A DNA stretch of 64,000 nt from Pseudarthrobacter polychromogenes (GCF_014644495.1 NZ_BMKU01000005.1:153011-217010); one strand, 5' to 3'; positions 1 through 9,671 are shown, numbered from the stretch's first letter. The notes: generated by a model from the letters alone, not told the origin. Translations and numbers: made by a program.

Positions 1-19
1 AAACGACACTTGGCGCTAC

Positions 20-1144
20 TCAGTTGGGGAGGCGGACCGGCATCACCAGGTAGCGGTAGTCATCCTGGTCTTCGCCGTCGGCGTCTGCCTGGGCTGTGAT
101 CATGGCGGGCTTGGGTGCCGTGGTGAAGGAGAAACGGACAAATTTGGTTTCAATCACGCTCAGCCCCTCCACCAGGTAGTGGGGGTTGAAGGCCACGGTG
201 ATGTCCTCACCGGAAAGCTGCGCTTCCAGTTCCTCGGACGCCTGGGCGTCCTCTCCGGTGCCGGCGTCCAGGTTTAGCTGGCCCTGCGTGAAGGCCAGGC
301 GCACCGGGGTGTTGCGTTCCGCCACGAGGGAGACGCGCCGCACTGCCTCTACGAGTTCCTGGGTCTGCACCGTGGCGTGGATGGGGGTGGAGTCCGGGAA
401 CAGCGAGCGGATCTTGGGGTAGTCGCCGTCAACCAGCAGCGAGGTGGTGGTGCGTCCGCCGCTTTCGAAGCCAATCAGCCGGCTCTCGTCATCGGCGAGG
501 GCGAGGTGAATGTCGCCGCTGTTGCCAAGGGTCTTGGCCACTTCGTTCAGGGTCTTGGCCTTGACCAGCGCGCTGGTTGAAATGCCGGGCGTGACCGGCT
601 TCCACGGCACCTCGCGCATGGCCAGCCGGTAGCGGTCGGTGGCGAGGAGCGTAATGAGGTCGTCCTCGATCTCCATCCGCACGCCGGTGAGGATGGGCAG
701 GGTGTCATCCTTGCTGGCGGCGATGATCACCTGGGACACCGCCTGGGCAAAGGAGTCGCCGGGAACGGTACCGCTGATGGGCGGAAGCGCGGGAAGCGGC
801 GGGTACTCGGCTTCCGGCATGGTGGCCAGGTGGAAGCTGCTGCGGCGGCAGGTCAGGGTGACTTTGTTGCCGTCTGTTTCGACGTCGACCGGAGCGGATG
901 GCAGGCTGCGGCAGATGTCTGCCAGGAGCCGGCCGGAAACCAGGATGGTGCCCTCGTCCCTGATGTCCGCTGCTATTTCCAGGCGGGCAGAGGTCTCGTA
1001 GTCGAAGCTCGAGAGGCTGACGGTGCCGGCTTCGGCTTTCAACAGCAACCCGGACAGGACCGGTACGGGCGGCCGCGGAGACAACGAGCGGGCTGTCCAG
1101 GTGACGGCTTCTGCCAGGACGTCCCGATCGACTCTGAACTTCAC
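20..1144 (-). CDS. dnaN: DNA polymerase III subunit beta (sliding clamp)
   Basis: This 374-residue protein is the ring-shaped processivity clamp that tethers DNA polymerase III to DNA. It begins MKFRVDRDVLAEAVTWTARS and ends in VMPVRLPN, the conserved C-terminal MPxR region typical of bacterial clamps; the length is that of the family, covering three clamp folds of about 120 residues each. The start is a GTG with AAAGG about 11 bases upstream. It lies downstream of dnaA in the same leftward direction, across a probable origin region, as in most actinobacteria. Identification is very secure. Confidence 0.97.
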   Translation of the reverse strand: MKFRVDRDVLAEAVTWTARSLSPRPPVPVLSGLLLKAEAGTVSLSSFDYETSARLEIAADIRDEGTILVSGRLLADICRSLPSAPVDVETDGNKVTLTCRRSSFHLATMPEAEYPPLPALPPISGTVPGDSFAQAVSQVIIAASKDDTLPILTGVRMEIEDDLITLLATDRYRLAMREVPWKPVTPGISTSALVKAKTLNEVAKTLGNSGDIHLALADDESRLIGFESGGRTTTSLLVDGDYPKIRSLFPDSTPIHATVQTQELVEAVRRVSLVAERNTPVRLAFTQGQLNLDAGTGEDAQASEELEAQLSGEDITVAFNPHYLVEGLSVIETKFVRFSFTTAPKPAMITAQADADGEDQDDYRYLVMPVRLPN

Positions 1145-1668
1145 GGAAGGGTGCCGCCTTTCATTGCTGCTGCGTTGATGTTCCTGAAACGTCCCGCCGG
1201 GAGTTCCGAAGAGTTGTTGCCCCGCTCGTGTTCCTGCATGGTCCGTGCTGCCGGAACCACACGAAAACCCGAGGATGGGAGCGCTGCTGACAGCTTAGCC
1301 GGAAGATCCGGGATTAACCCATCCCCCAAGCCAGCCATGCCCCTTCGGGCCTCTCGGCCTGGAGACGTTCGGGAGGGCGGACCGGTCTTGTTGTTTGAGG
1401 GATTTCAATTTCTTGGGATTAGTAGTGTTAATAACTGCTGTGGAAACTGTGGATAACTCCCCCTCGCCGCGAGATCCGGCGGTTAAGGCCTGTTCATGGA
1501 CTGTGGGCGGCGGAGGTTTTAAACAGGGTGTGGATGGGGACAACATTTTTCGCGATTTTTCGAATCCACAGGCGCCTTAAGGGTTTTAAGCCCATTAACC
1601 GCGGTTGTCCCCTTAACTATCCACAGGCTTATCCACATGCACCTGTTAATAAGGTATAGAGACGGCGG
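1145..1668. other. oriC: Probable replication origin (oriC), dnaA-dnaN intergenic region
   Basis: This 524-base gene-free stretch separates dnaN from dnaA. Perfect DnaA boxes (TTATCCACA) lie at 1629-1637 (plus) and 1448-1456 (minus). Near matches lie at 1617-1625 (CTATCCACA), 1562-1570 (GAATCCACA) and 1529-1537 (minus strand). AT-rich segments around 1395-1440 and 1543-1565 could be unwinding elements. In actinobacteria oriC is usually found in exactly this interval. The function is inferred from position and boxes; a GC-skew switch was not computed. Confidence 0.8.
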
Positions 1669-3093
1669 CTACGAGTCGCGCTGCTGCTGCTTGATCCGGT
1701 TGGTCAGCTCCGTCACCTGGTTGTAGATCACACGGCGCTCGGCCATCAGCTCGCGGATCTTCCTGTCGGCGTGGATCACGGTGGTGTGGTCGCGGCCGCC
1801 AAGCTCCTGGCCAATCTTCGGCAGCGACATGTCCGTCAGTTCACGGCAGAGATACATGGCGATCTGGCGTGCAGTCACCAGGGTCCGGGTGCGCGACTTG
1901 CTGCACAGCTCTTCCATGCTCAGCTTGAAGTACTCGGCGGTCTGCTGGAGGATCTGGCTGGACGTGATCTCCTGGGCGCCGTCGTCGGTGATGAGGTCCT
2001 TGAGGACCATTTCGGCAAGGGCCACGTCAACGGGCTGGCGGTTAAGGCTGGCGAACGCGGTAACGCGGATCAGGGCGCCTTCAAGCTCACGGATATTGCT
2101 GGAGATTTTGGATGCGATGTACTCAAGTGCGTCATCCGGTGCGGACAGGCCTTCGCTGAGCGCCTTCTTGCGGAGGATCGCGATTCGGGTTTCAAGTTCC
2201 GGCGGCTGGATGTCGGTGAGGAGGCCCCATTCGAAGCGTGACTTCATGCGGTCCTCGAACCCTGCCAGCAGCTTGGGCGGCTGGTCCGAGGTGATCACTA
2301 CCTGCTTGTTGTTGTTGTGCAGCGAGTTGAACGTGTGGAAGAACTCCTCGAGCGTCCGGTCCTTGCCTGCGAGGAACTGGATGTCGTCGATGAGCAGGAC
2401 GTCGACGTTGCGGTAGGTGGTCTTGAAGCTTGCGCCTTCATCGTCGCGGATGGAGTTGATGAAGTCGTTGGTGAACTCTTCCGAATTCACGTAGCGGACG
2501 CGGATGCCGCTGTAGAGCCGGCGGGCGTAGTGGCCGATTGCGTGCAGGAGGTGCGTTTTTCCGAGTCCGGAGTCGCCGTAGATGAACAGCGGGTTGTAAG
2601 CCTTGGCGGGTGCTTCAGCCACTGCGACGGCGGCGGCGTGGGCAAAGCGGTTGGACGAACCGATGACGAAGGTATCGAAGACGTACTTCGGGTTCAGCCG
2701 GCCGAACTCGTGCGACGTGCTGGGAAGCATCGGCTGCGGCTTCTGCTCGATCAGCTGGTCCGCGGAGAAGGACGGCTCGACGACGACGGGTTCAGGTTCC
2801 GTGTGGATGGGCACCAAATCGGTATCGACGTCGATGGCGCAGCGGATGTCATCGGAGAAGACGTTGTGCAGCGCATCATCCAGTGCGTCCTTGACTTGGG
2901 TCTGGAGCACTTCACGGGTCAGCTCGTTGGGGACGGCCACCAGGAGGGTGGAACCGATCAGGCCCTGGGCCTGCGCGAGGATGACAAAGCCCCGCTGACG
3001 TGGTGAAACACGGTGGTCCTGTTCCAGCAGGCTGACAACACGCCGCCAGGAACTTCCGACAGTATTGGCGTGGTTGGCTTCGTCTACTGTCAT
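1669..3093 (-). CDS. dnaA: Chromosomal replication initiator protein DnaA
   Basis: The AAA+ ATPase that binds DnaA boxes and opens oriC. The protein of 474 residues has the N-terminal helicase-interaction domain ([10 protein letters not shown]), a variable acidic linker, the AAA+ core with Walker [12 protein letters not shown] near residue 175 and Walker [11 protein letters not shown] near 240, and the C-terminal box-binding domain with the signature [15 protein letters not shown] near 435-450. I chose ATG at 3093, preceded at 8 bases by GAGGGA; a TTG one codon upstream is less likely. The gene is divergent from rpmH, with DnaA boxes in the shared upstream region suggesting autoregulation. 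Confidence 0.98.
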   Translation of the reverse strand: MTVDEANHANTVGSSWRRVVSLLEQDHRVSPRQRGFVILAQAQGLIGSTLLVAVPNELTREVLQTQVKDALDDALHNVFSDDIRCAIDVDTDLVPIHTEPEPVVVEPSFSADQLIEQKPQPMLPSTSHEFGRLNPKYVFDTFVIGSSNRFAHAAAVAVAEAPAKAYNPLFIYGDSGLGKTHLLHAIGHYARRLYSGIRVRYVNSEEFTNDFINSIRDDEGASFKTTYRNVDVLLIDDIQFLAGKDRTLEEFFHTFNSLHNNNKQVVITSDQPPKLLAGFEDRMKSRFEWGLLTDIQPPELETRIAILRKKALSEGLSAPDDALEYIASKISSNIRELEGALIRVTAFASLNRQPVDVALAEMVLKDLITDDGAQEITSSQILQQTAEYFKLSMEELCSKSRTRTLVTARQIAMYLCRELTDMSLPKIGQELGGRDHTTVIHADRKIRELMAERRVIYNQVTELTNRIKQQQRDS

Positions 3094-3560
3094 CAATCGG
3101 TTCCCTCAAAACTTGCTTTGCCTGCATTGCCTGCAGCCGCAAGTCATGAACCAGGATGGATTCAGCTTCATCCACAGGGTTATGCACAGTCCGTGGATAA
3201 TCGGCTACTGGGCCACTCTAGGGGATGAAAAGCCTAGAAGATAGCTGGCAAGTAGCTTGTGGATAATTACACCGGTGTGGTTCGGAAAAGGGGGCTGTGA
3301 GCCACTTCATCCACAGGCTCCGGGGGTAGGTTAGGCACAGCTGGGGATAGGGACCACAAGGGGTTCCGGTTTGACTCGGGGGCTTAAATTGCCCTAACGT
3401 TGTGAAGTCCTTTGTGTCCGCTTTTTGGCCCCATCTGAATCTCTCAGGCGCAGTGCGCTTGGGCAGCCGGGGGAAGCGTGCATATACAAAACTTAGCGTC
3501 GGCCAGTTCTTCCCCATACTGATCGGGTGGGCGCACCTTTGATCCACTGGAGTAACTAAC
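3094..3560. promoter_or_regulatory. dnaA-rpmH divergent promoter region with DnaA boxes
   Basis: This 467-base gene-free region holds the divergent promoters of dnaA and rpmH. A perfect DnaA box lies at 3258-3266 (minus strand, TGTGGATAA on plus). Near matches are at 3168-3176 and 3307-3315 (both TCATCCACA), 3180-3188 (TTATGCACA) and 3192-3200 (CGTGGATAA). These may be DnaA autoregulatory sites or an extension of the origin. No promoter -10/-35 pair could be assigned with confidence. Confidence 0.65.
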
Positions 3561-3698
3561 GTGAGCAAGCGGACTTTTCAGCCGAATAACCGCCGTCGAG
3601 CCAAGAAGCACGGCTTCCGCCTTCGTATGCGTACCCGTGCCGGCCGTGCCATTCTGGCAGCCCGTCGTGGCAAGGGTCGCACCGAGCTGTCGGCCTAA
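3561..3698 (+). CDS. rpmH: 50S ribosomal protein L34
   Basis: This 45-residue, very basic ribosomal protein L34 of the large subunit begins (M)[20 protein letters not shown] and ends GKGRTELSA, near-invariant in bacteria. It starts with GTG at 3561 and stops with TAA at 3696-3698. It is the first gene of the rightward rpmH-rnpA-yidD-yidC-jag-rsmG cluster, opposite to dnaA. It is shorter than 60 codons and is easily missed by ORF calling. Confidence 0.97.
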   Translation: MSKRTFQPNNRRRAKKHGFRLRMRTRAGRAILAARRGKGRTELSA

Positions 3699-3737
3699 AT
3701 ACTGACTCGTCGGTAGACATTTCTTTGCGAGTTTAAG

Positions 3738-4148
3738 GTGCTGGCCACCCGTAACCGTTTGAGGACTGCATCCGATTTTTCAACAACTGTACGTTCCGGT
3801 GTCCGCAATGGGCGCCGGAACGTAGTGTTATATACGGCAGCCATTGCTGCTGACGAACCCAGCCGGATCGGGTTCATCGTTTCCAAGAGTGTAGGGAACG
3901 CTGTGGTCAGGAACCTCGTTAAGAGGAGACTGAGAGAAGCAGGTGCTGCCTCGCTGCGCGAGCACGGTACCGGGTTTGCCATAGTGGTCCGGGCGCTTCC
4001 CGCGTCCGCAACTGCCAGCTGGGACCAGCTGCTGTCGGATTACAATGCCGCATTGGAATCGACGATGGTCCGGCTGGCCGGCCGCCCCGCAAGGGCTGCT
4101 GCCAAGGATTCGGCCGGTACAACACAGGAGGGGACACCGCGTGCGTAA
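3738..4148 (+). CDS. rnpA: Ribonuclease P protein component
   Basis: The protein subunit of RNase P, which helps the catalytic RNA trim 5' leaders from tRNA precursors. At 136 residues it is slightly longer than the usual ~120. It begins [21 protein letters not shown], with the RNP signature region [20 protein letters not shown] near residues 48-66. The start is GTG at 3738. It lies 39 bases after rpmH, the classic pairing, and overlaps the GTG start of yidD by 8 bases. Confidence 0.96.
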   Translation: MLATRNRLRTASDFSTTVRSGVRNGRRNVVLYTAAIAADEPSRIGFIVSKSVGNAVVRNLVKRRLREAGAASLREHGTGFAIVVRALPASATASWDQLLSDYNAALESTMVRLAGRPARAAAKDSAGTTQEGTPRA

Positions 4149-4536
4149 CGTCACCGCCGTCGTCGTTACTTCTCTCCAACGTGGTGCCGCATCCGTGGGG
4201 CTGTTCCTGTGGAACCTGCCCCGGAATATTCTCATTCTTCTTCTCAAGGCCTACCGCAAGGTGATTTCCCCCTTGTACGGCCAGGTGTGCCGGTTCTTCC
4301 CCTCCTGCTCGGCCTATGCGCTGGAAGCTGTCACTGTCCATGGCGCCGTCAAGGGAAGCTGGCTCGCTGTCCGGCGCCTTGGCCGCTGCCACCCATGGAA
4401 CGCCGGCGGTGTGGACCACGTCCCCGCTGGCCACCGGGAATGGCCGGAACACCAGACCCCCACAATTGTTGTGCTGAACAACCCGGACAAGTACCTGGCT
4501 GCTCGGACTGATGGAGAAGGCCGCAGTGCGGCCTGA
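4141..4536 (+). CDS. yidD: Membrane protein insertion efficiency factor YidD
   Basis: This small membrane-associated factor assists YidC/Sec insertion of inner-membrane proteins. The 131-residue protein has an N-terminal amphipathic/hydrophobic segment ([19 protein letters not shown]) followed by the diagnostic [15 protein letters not shown] and [18 protein letters not shown] motifs with three cysteines. The reading frame is open further upstream to 4045, but the GTG at 4141 overlapping the rnpA stop is the sensible start, because family similarity begins there. It sits between rnpA and yidC as usual. Confidence 0.94.
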   Translation: MRNVTAVVVTSLQRGAASVGLFLWNLPRNILILLLKAYRKVISPLYGQVCRFFPSCSAYALEAVTVHGAVKGSWLAVRRLGRCHPWNAGGVDHVPAGHREWPEHQTPTIVVLNNPDKYLAARTDGEGRSAA

Positions 4537-4551
4537 CGAATAGGGATAAGT

Positions 4552-5526
4552 ATGGACTTCTTTGAAACAATCATGTTTCCGTTCAAATGGCTTGTGTCCA
4601 TCATCATGGTGGGATTCCATGAGGGGCTGACTGCCATTGGGCTGCCGGAAGCCTCCGGCTGGACGTGGACGCTGTCCATCATCGGCCTGGTGCTGGTGAT
4701 CCGTGCCGCCCTGATCCCCGTGTTCGTCAAGCAGATCAAGGCCCAGCGCGGCATGCAGCTCCTGCAGCCCGACCTCAAGAAGCTCCAGGACAAGTACAAG
4801 GGCAAGACCGACCAGCTGTCCCGCCAGGCAATGGCGCAGGAACAGATGGCCATGTACAAGAAGCACGGGACCAACCCCTTCTCCGCCTGCCTTCCCATGC
4901 TGATCCAGATGCCGTTCTTCTTCGCACTGTTCACAGTGCTGTCCGGCATTTCGACGGCGAGGGACCGCGGCGAGGGCATTGGTGCGATGAGCCACGGCCA
5001 GGTGGAACAGTTTGATGACTCCACCATCTTCGGGGCCACGCTTTCCGCGTCCCTTCTGCACGGCGGTGAAGGCAACCTGACCGCCGTCTGGATCCTCTCC
5101 ATCATCATGATCCTTGCCATGACTGCCTCGCAGTTCATTACGCAGAAGCAGATCATGGCCAAGAACATGTCCGAAGAAGCCATGGCCAGCCCGTTCATGC
5201 GCCAGCAGAAGATGATGCTCTACATCCTGCCGATTGTCTTCGGTGTTGGCGGCATCAACTTCCCGATCGGCGTCCTGATCTACTGGACCACCACCAACCT
5301 GTGGACCATGGGACAGCAGTTCTTTGTGATCCGCCGCATGCCGACGCCGGGATCCCCCGCCGCAAAGGCCCTCGCCGAGCGCCGGGCTGCCAAGGGCCTT
5401 CCGGCCCTCCCTATCCTGGGCGGCAAGAAGGATGAGGCAGCCGACGCCGCTGCTGCCGCCGCGGCCGTGGCCCAGGCCAAGGGCCAGCGTATCCAGCCAC
5501 AACGCAAGAACAGGAAGAAGAAGTAA
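4552..5526 (+). CDS. yidC: Membrane protein insertase YidC/Oxa1
   Basis: The insertase places membrane proteins in the cytoplasmic membrane, alone or with SecYEG. At 324 residues it is the short Gram-positive/actinobacterial form lacking the large periplasmic P1 domain. Visible features are an N-terminal hydrophobic segment after MDFFETIMFPFKWLVS, the cytoplasmic hairpin (QIKAQRGMQLLQPDLKKLQD), a conserved FSACLPMLIQMPFFFALF segment, further C-terminal membrane segments, and a basic tail ending QRKNRKKK that may contact ribosomes. The TAA stop overlaps the ATG of the next gene, indicating coupling. Confidence 0.96.
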   Translation: MDFFETIMFPFKWLVSIIMVGFHEGLTAIGLPEASGWTWTLSIIGLVLVIRAALIPVFVKQIKAQRGMQLLQPDLKKLQDKYKGKTDQLSRQAMAQEQMAMYKKHGTNPFSACLPMLIQMPFFFALFTVLSGISTARDRGEGIGAMSHGQVEQFDDSTIFGATLSASLLHGGEGNLTAVWILSIIMILAMTASQFITQKQIMAKNMSEEAMASPFMRQQKMMLYILPIVFGVGGINFPIGVLIYWTTTNLWTMGQQFFVIRRMPTPGSPAAKALAERRAAKGLPALPILGGKKDEAADAAAAAAAVAQAKGQRIQPQRKNRKKK

Positions 5527-6092
5527 TGTCTGCCGAAAGCACCGAACACGCCCTGTCCGAGGAGATCATTGACGATCAGGACGCGTCCGAGAACGGGGAG
5601 GCTTCCCTGCCCAAGGCCTCCTCAGCCAGCCGCCTGGAGGAAGAGGGAGACGTAGCAGCGGACTACCTCGAGGAGTTGCTGGACATCGCCGACATCGATG
5701 GAGACATCGACATTGAGGTCCGCAACGGACGCACCTACATCTCCATCGTGACCGAGGAAGAATCAGACGCCCTGGACAGCCTGGTGGGTGAGGACGGCGA
5801 AGTCCTTGAGGCACTCCAGGAACTGACCCGGCTTTCGGTTTTGTCCGCAACCGAGAACCGCTCGCGGCTGGTGCTGGACATCAACGGTTACCGGCAGGAG
5901 CGTACCGGCCACCTGCAGAAGGTTGCCGAGGACGCCGCCGCTTCAGTCAAGGAAAGCGGCCAGCCGGTGGCACTGGAGCCGATGAGCGCCTACGAGCGGA
6001 AAATCGTCCATGATGCCGTTGCTGACCTGGGACTGGTCAGCGAGTCCGAGGGCGAAGGCGCCGGACGCCACATCGTTGTATCCGCTGAGTAG
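5526..6092 (+). CDS. khpB: Jag/KhpB family KH-R3H RNA-binding protein
   Basis: This RNA-binding protein (Jag, SpoIIIJ-associated, or KhpB) normally follows yidC. The 188 residues contain an acidic N-terminus of about 40 residues, a KH-II-like domain (EELLDIADIDGDIDIEVRNG to LVLDINGYRQER) and a C-terminal R3H domain with R and H spaced in YERKIVHDAV, near residues 155-165. It overlaps the yidC stop by one base and is followed at 3 bases by rsmG, so all are likely co-transcribed. In firmicutes KhpB works with KhpA in post-transcriptional control of growth; that role here is inferred. Confidence 0.93.
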   Translation: MSAESTEHALSEEIIDDQDASENGEASLPKASSASRLEEEGDVAADYLEELLDIADIDGDIDIEVRNGRTYISIVTEEESDALDSLVGEDGEVLEALQELTRLSVLSATENRSRLVLDINGYRQERTGHLQKVAEDAAASVKESGQPVALEPMSAYERKIVHDAVADLGLVSESEGEGAGRHIVVSAE

Positions 6093-6095
6093 AGA

Positions 6096-6764
6096 ATGGC
6101 TGATCCGCTAACCATGGTTGACATTACGCCAGCTGAGCTTTCGGCCGCGGAGAAGATCTTCGGCGACCGGTTGGACCTGGCTAAACGCTATGTTGAACAC
6201 CTGGCGACCTCGGGCACGGAGCGCGGCCTCATTGGACCGCGGGAGATCCCCCGCCTGTGGAGCCGGCACGTCCTTAACTGCGCCGTCATTGAGAGTGAGA
6301 TCCCCGAGGGGAGCCACGTCGCCGATGTCGGCAGCGGTGCAGGCCTGCCCGGGCTGTGCCTGGCGATTGCCCGGCCGGACCTGGAGCTGACCCTCATCGA
6401 ACCGCTGGAACGCAGGGTGATTTGGCTCCAGGAAGTTGTTGACGACCTGGGCCTGGACAACGTCACAGTCATGCGGACCCGGGCTGAACTGGCCGTGGGC
6501 CACGTTGAGGCGGATGTGGTGACGGCCAGGGCCGTTTCGGCCCTCAGTAACCTCGCAGGCCTGACCATTCCGCTTCTTGCCGGCAAGGGCGAAGTAGTGG
6601 CCATCAAGGGCCGCAGCGCCGCCGAGGAGATCGAAAAAGCCGCCAAGACCATCCGTAAGCTTGGGGGCGTGGAGACGTCTGTTCTCACCGTTGGTGAGAA
6701 CCTCCTGGAGGAACCCACCACCGTGGTTCGCATCGTTGTAAACAAGTCCCAAAAGAAGGCCTAG
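6096..6764 (+). CDS. rsmG: 16S rRNA (guanine-N7)-methyltransferase RsmG
   Basis: SAM-dependent methyltransferase that modifies G527 (E. coli numbering) in the 530 loop of 16S rRNA; loss gives low-level streptomycin resistance in other bacteria. The 222-residue protein has an N-terminal helical region (LWSRHVLNCAVIES) and the SAM-binding motif VADVGSGAGLPGLCLAIARP near residues 70-90, followed by LTLIEPLERRVIWL. It is three bases after khpB. A hairpin without a T-tract follows before parA, so the operon may end or be attenuated here. Confidence 0.96.
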   Translation: MADPLTMVDITPAELSAAEKIFGDRLDLAKRYVEHLATSGTERGLIGPREIPRLWSRHVLNCAVIESEIPEGSHVADVGSGAGLPGLCLAIARPDLELTLIEPLERRVIWLQEVVDDLGLDNVTVMRTRAELAVGHVEADVVTARAVSALSNLAGLTIPLLAGKGEVVAIKGRSAAEEIEKAAKTIRKLGGVETSVLTVGENLLEEPTTVVRIVVNKSQKKA

Positions 6765-6777
6765 TTCGGGCCCGGTG

Positions 6778-6807
6778 GCCTAACTCTGGCGGGTCCAGCA
6801 GTTAGGC
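6778..6807 (+). terminator. Hairpin between rsmG and parA
   Basis: A perfect 8-bp inverted repeat (GCCTAACT / AGTTAGGC) with an inner CTGG/CCAG stem encloses a short loop. No T-run follows, so it may be an intrinsic terminator of the actinobacterial type without U-tract, or an RNA processing or attenuation site between the rpmH-rsmG cluster and parAB. Confidence 0.45.
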
Positions 6808-6853
6808 TAGACAACGGCAGCAAATTTGGCTGAACGAGAGTGAGTGTGCCCCA

Positions 6854-7921
6854 GTGACCAGTAGTGAAGCCTCCACACAACGGATACCCCCGTTTGTGTC
6901 TTTGGGGTCAGCACGTTCTGTCGCTGGTCCTATCGCGACCCCCGCCAGAGGCGGGATTCACCCGGAACGGGTTTCGAAGGCCGCCAAGTCAGCAGCCGTT
7001 TCACGTGAAACAACTGCTGGCGGTAGATCCAACGTTATTGATGCGATCGACGATTCCAGCCCCATTGCCCGCGAGCTGGCGCATGAAACCAAACGCCGTG
7101 AACGCCTGATAGGTCGCCAACTGCCGCGTCCTGAGAACACCCGGATCTTCACGGTCTCCAACCAGAAGGGTGGGGTGGGGAAGACCACCACCACCGTGAA
7201 CATTGCGGCGGCCCTGGCGGCGGCCGGCCTCAATGTCCTGGTGATCGACATTGACCCGCAGGGCAACGCTTCGACCGCCTTGGGGATCGAACATCACGCG
7301 GACGTGGACAGCATCTACGATGTCCTGATCAACGACGTGCCCCTCGCCGATGTGGTGGCACCGTGCCCGGACATCGGAAACCTGATCTGCGCACCCGCAA
7401 CCATTCACCTGGCAGGCGCGGAAATTGAGCTGGTTTCCCTCGTGGCCCGTGAACAGCGGCTCAGGCGAGCCATCGACGTTTATGCCAAAACCCGAGAGAA
7501 GAACGGCGAGCAGCGGCTCGACTACATCTTCATCGATTGCCCGCCAAGCCTTGGACTGCTGACCGTCAATGCTTTCTGCGCAGCCAACGAGGTACTCATC
7601 CCCATCCAGTGCGAGTACTACGCACTTGAAGGCCTGAGCCAGCTGCTGAAGAACATCGAGATGATCCAGAAGCACCTGAATGCCGACCTGGTGGTGTCGA
7701 CGATCCTGTTGACCATGTACGACGGCCGTACCAACCTCGCAGCCCAGGTTGCGGCCGAGGTCCGCCAGCACTTCCCGGATCAGGTCCTCTCTGCTGTGGT
7801 TCCGCGCTCTGTGCGTATCTCGGAAGCACCGAGCTACCAGCAGACGGTCATGACGTACGACCCTTCCTCCAGTGGAGCCCTGTCTTATCTGGAAGCCGCT
7901 GCTGAAATAGCAGAGCGCTAA
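6854..7921 (+). CDS. parA: Chromosome-partitioning ATPase ParA (Soj)
   Basis: Walker-type ATPase that moves ParB-parS complexes during origin segregation. The 355 residues begin with an unusually long, low-complexity N-terminal extension of about 90 residues. Then comes the deviant Walker A motif QKGGVGKTTTTVNIAAALA near residue 105, VLVIDIDPQGNAS (switch/A' motif) and DYIFIDCPPSLGLLT (Walker B). Start is GTG at 6854. A parS site lies inside the coding sequence at 6997-7012, specifying the peptide VSRET in the extension. parB follows after 63 bases, forming the usual parAB unit. Confidence 0.96.
   Translation: MTSSEASTQRIPPFVSLGSARSVAGPIATPARGGIHPERVSKAAKSAAVSRETTAGGRSNVIDAIDDSSPIARELAHETKRRERLIGRQLPRPENTRIFTVSNQKGGVGKTTTTVNIAAALAAAGLNVLVIDIDPQGNASTALGIEHHADVDSIYDVLINDVPLADVVAPCPDIGNLICAPATIHLAGAEIELVSLVAREQRLRRAIDVYAKTREKNGEQRLDYIFIDCPPSLGLLTVNAFCAANEVLIPIQCEYYALEGLSQLLKNIEMIQKHLNADLVVSTILLTMYDGRTNLAAQVAAEVRQHFPDQVLSAVVPRSVRISEAPSYQQTVMTYDPSSSGALSYLEAAAEIAER
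6997..7012. other. parS: parS site 1 (inside parA)
   Basis: CGTTTCACGTGAAACA, 15 of 16 bases matching the ParB-binding consensus TGTTTCACGTGAAACA, lies within the 5' coding part of parA. ParB would load here and spread. Confidence 0.92.
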
Positions 7922-7984
7922 AATCTTCAAACTGCAACGACTGGAGCCTGGCAACGCCTGGCTCTACCACTGGAGGGATTACCA

Positions 7985-9265
7985 ATGAGCGAGAAACGAC
8001 GCGGCCTGGGCCGCGGTCTGGGTGCGCTGATTCCAAGTTCCGCCGCCGCCAACGGGTCGGGTAACGCGACAACCGTCTCGCGTCCGGTAGATCTCTTCTT
8101 CCCTGAGGGACGCAAGAAGACGGAGCCTTCAGAGGAGGCCGTCGAGACCCAGTCGTCGAAGCCCGTAGAAGAAAAGACTACGGCGGCTGCGTCCCCCAAA
8201 TCCTCCCCAGTCAAACCTTCTTCAGCCAAGTCTGCTGCAACCAAGGGGCCGCAAGCTGGTACGACGGCACCGAAGGCGAATGCTGCCGCTAAGGCCAAGA
8301 AGGAAGTGCCGGCAGTCAGCGTCGACGACGCTGATGAAGCTGGGCAGAAGCAGCAGGGCATGCCGGAGGAGGTTGCCTCGGCAGGCACCACCGGTACGCG
8401 CAATGAAACTCCTGCATGGAACGACAACGGCGTTGATCTGGTGGAGGTGCCGGGTGTCCGCTTTGCGGAAATTCCGGTCTCTGACATCCACCCCAACCGC
8501 AAACAGCCGCGGTCTGTCTTTGATGAAGACGACATGGCTGAGCTTGTACACTCGGTACGCGAAATCGGTGTCCTCCAGCCAATTGTTGTGCGGAAGTCAA
8601 CCGAAGAAGGTGGCGAGCCCTTTGAGCTCGTCATGGGTGAGCGCAGATGGAGGGCAGTTCAGGCCGCTGGCCTCGAAACCATCCCTGCAATCGTCCGGGA
8701 CACCACCGACGACGACCTGCTTCGGGATGCGCTGCTGGAAAACCTGCACCGCAGTCAGCTCAACCCCCTGGAAGAAGCTGCGGCCTACCAGCAGCTCTTG
8801 GAAGACTTTGGGACGACGCACGAACAGCTGGCGGACCGCATCGGCCGTTCGCGTCCGCAGGTCTCGAATACCCTGCGGCTCCTTAAGCTGCCTCCGCTGG
8901 TGCAGCGCCGTGTAGCGGCCGGCGTTCTGTCCGCGGGCCACGCTCGCGCCCTCCTGGCCCTTCCTGACGCTGCCGCGATGGAGCGCCTGGCTCAGAAGAT
9001 CGTTGCGGAGGGCATGTCGGTCCGAGCAACGGAAGAGGCTGTGACGCTGTATCAGGATCCGGCGAAGCCGACAAAGAACAACATCCCCCGTCCTGGTGCC
9101 CGCCATGAGCGGCTCGACTATTTGGCTTCCTCGCTTTCCGACCGGCTTGATACCAACGTCAAGATCTCCCTTGGTGTCCGTAAGGGAAAAGTGAGCATTG
9201 AATTCGCGAGCGTCGAAGACCTCAACCGCATTATGGAGGTCCTGGCTCCCGGCCAGAGCGGCTAA
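7985..9265 (+). CDS. parB: Chromosome-partitioning protein ParB (CTPase, parS-binding)
   Basis: DNA-binding CTPase clamp that loads at parS and spreads, organizing the origin for ParA and SMC. The 426 residues begin [19 protein letters not shown], the GLGRGL ParA-interaction peptide. A long Ala/Lys/Pro-rich linker (about residues 25-150) is longer than average. The N-terminal ParB/Srx-like domain has the CTP-binding GERRWRA motif and [20 protein letters not shown], followed by the helix-turn-helix [20 protein letters not shown] near 285-310 and a dimerization domain at the C-terminus. Eight near-consensus parS sites lie within 6.4 kb, supporting function. Confidence 0.97.
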   Translation: MSEKRRGLGRGLGALIPSSAAANGSGNATTVSRPVDLFFPEGRKKTEPSEEAVETQSSKPVEEKTTAAASPKSSPVKPSSAKSAATKGPQAGTTAPKANAAAKAKKEVPAVSVDDADEAGQKQQGMPEEVASAGTTGTRNETPAWNDNGVDLVEVPGVRFAEIPVSDIHPNRKQPRSVFDEDDMAELVHSVREIGVLQPIVVRKSTEEGGEPFELVMGERRWRAVQAAGLETIPAIVRDTTDDDLLRDALLENLHRSQLNPLEEAAAYQQLLEDFGTTHEQLADRIGRSRPQVSNTLRLLKLPPLVQRRVAAGVLSAGHARALLALPDAAAMERLAQKIVAEGMSVRATEEAVTLYQDPAKPTKNNIPRPGARHERLDYLASSLSDRLDTNVKISLGVRKGKVSIEFASVEDLNRIMEVLAPGQSG

Positions 9266-9276
9266 CCATCTTTCTG

Positions 9277-9315
9277 CGAGTAGGGCCCGGTTCACATCGA
9301 ATCGGGCCCTACTCG
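9277..9315 (+). terminator. Strong hairpin terminator after parB
   Basis: A perfect 13-bp stem (CGAGTAGGGCCCG at 9277-9289, complement at 9303-9315) with a 13-base loop starts 11 bases after the parB stop codon. No long T-run follows (CTCT), but the stem is very stable; it likely ends parAB transcription before the parS-rich region. Confidence 0.8.
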
Positions 9316-9655
9316 TCTCTAGGGCCTTCCTGCTATGACCGAGCACAGCATATACCGGGCTTCATTTAGGGAGTACACGCTATAACGGCACCTTTAGGGC
9401 TGATAGAGTTGGCGGCCCACGGAGTTGTCACGAGCGGAACTGAGTGAGGCATGGGCCGTTTGCGAAGCCCGTCACCTTCGTTGACTGCACATCTTGCGCA
9501 TTACTTAGTCGGAAGCGCGTAGGCCCGAGCAAATGCCAGTCAACCTCAGGCCCGAAACTGAAACCCCACCGTAGAAGCTGTAAGGCTTTCCGCAGGCTTT
9601 AGACGGTTACCGGTGGACCCAGACCCGATTGAGCGTGTTCCGCCAGGTGTAGCAA

Positions 9656-9671
9656 TGTTTCACGTGAAACT
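9656..9671. other. parS: parS site 2
   Basis: TGTTTCACGTGAAACT, 15 of 16 matching the consensus, in the gene-free region downstream of parB. Confidence 0.92.

Noticed and set aside
3919..5502. A 527-codon open frame on the minus strand
   Set aside because: Antisense to rnpA, yidD and yidC, with no recognisable protein motif.
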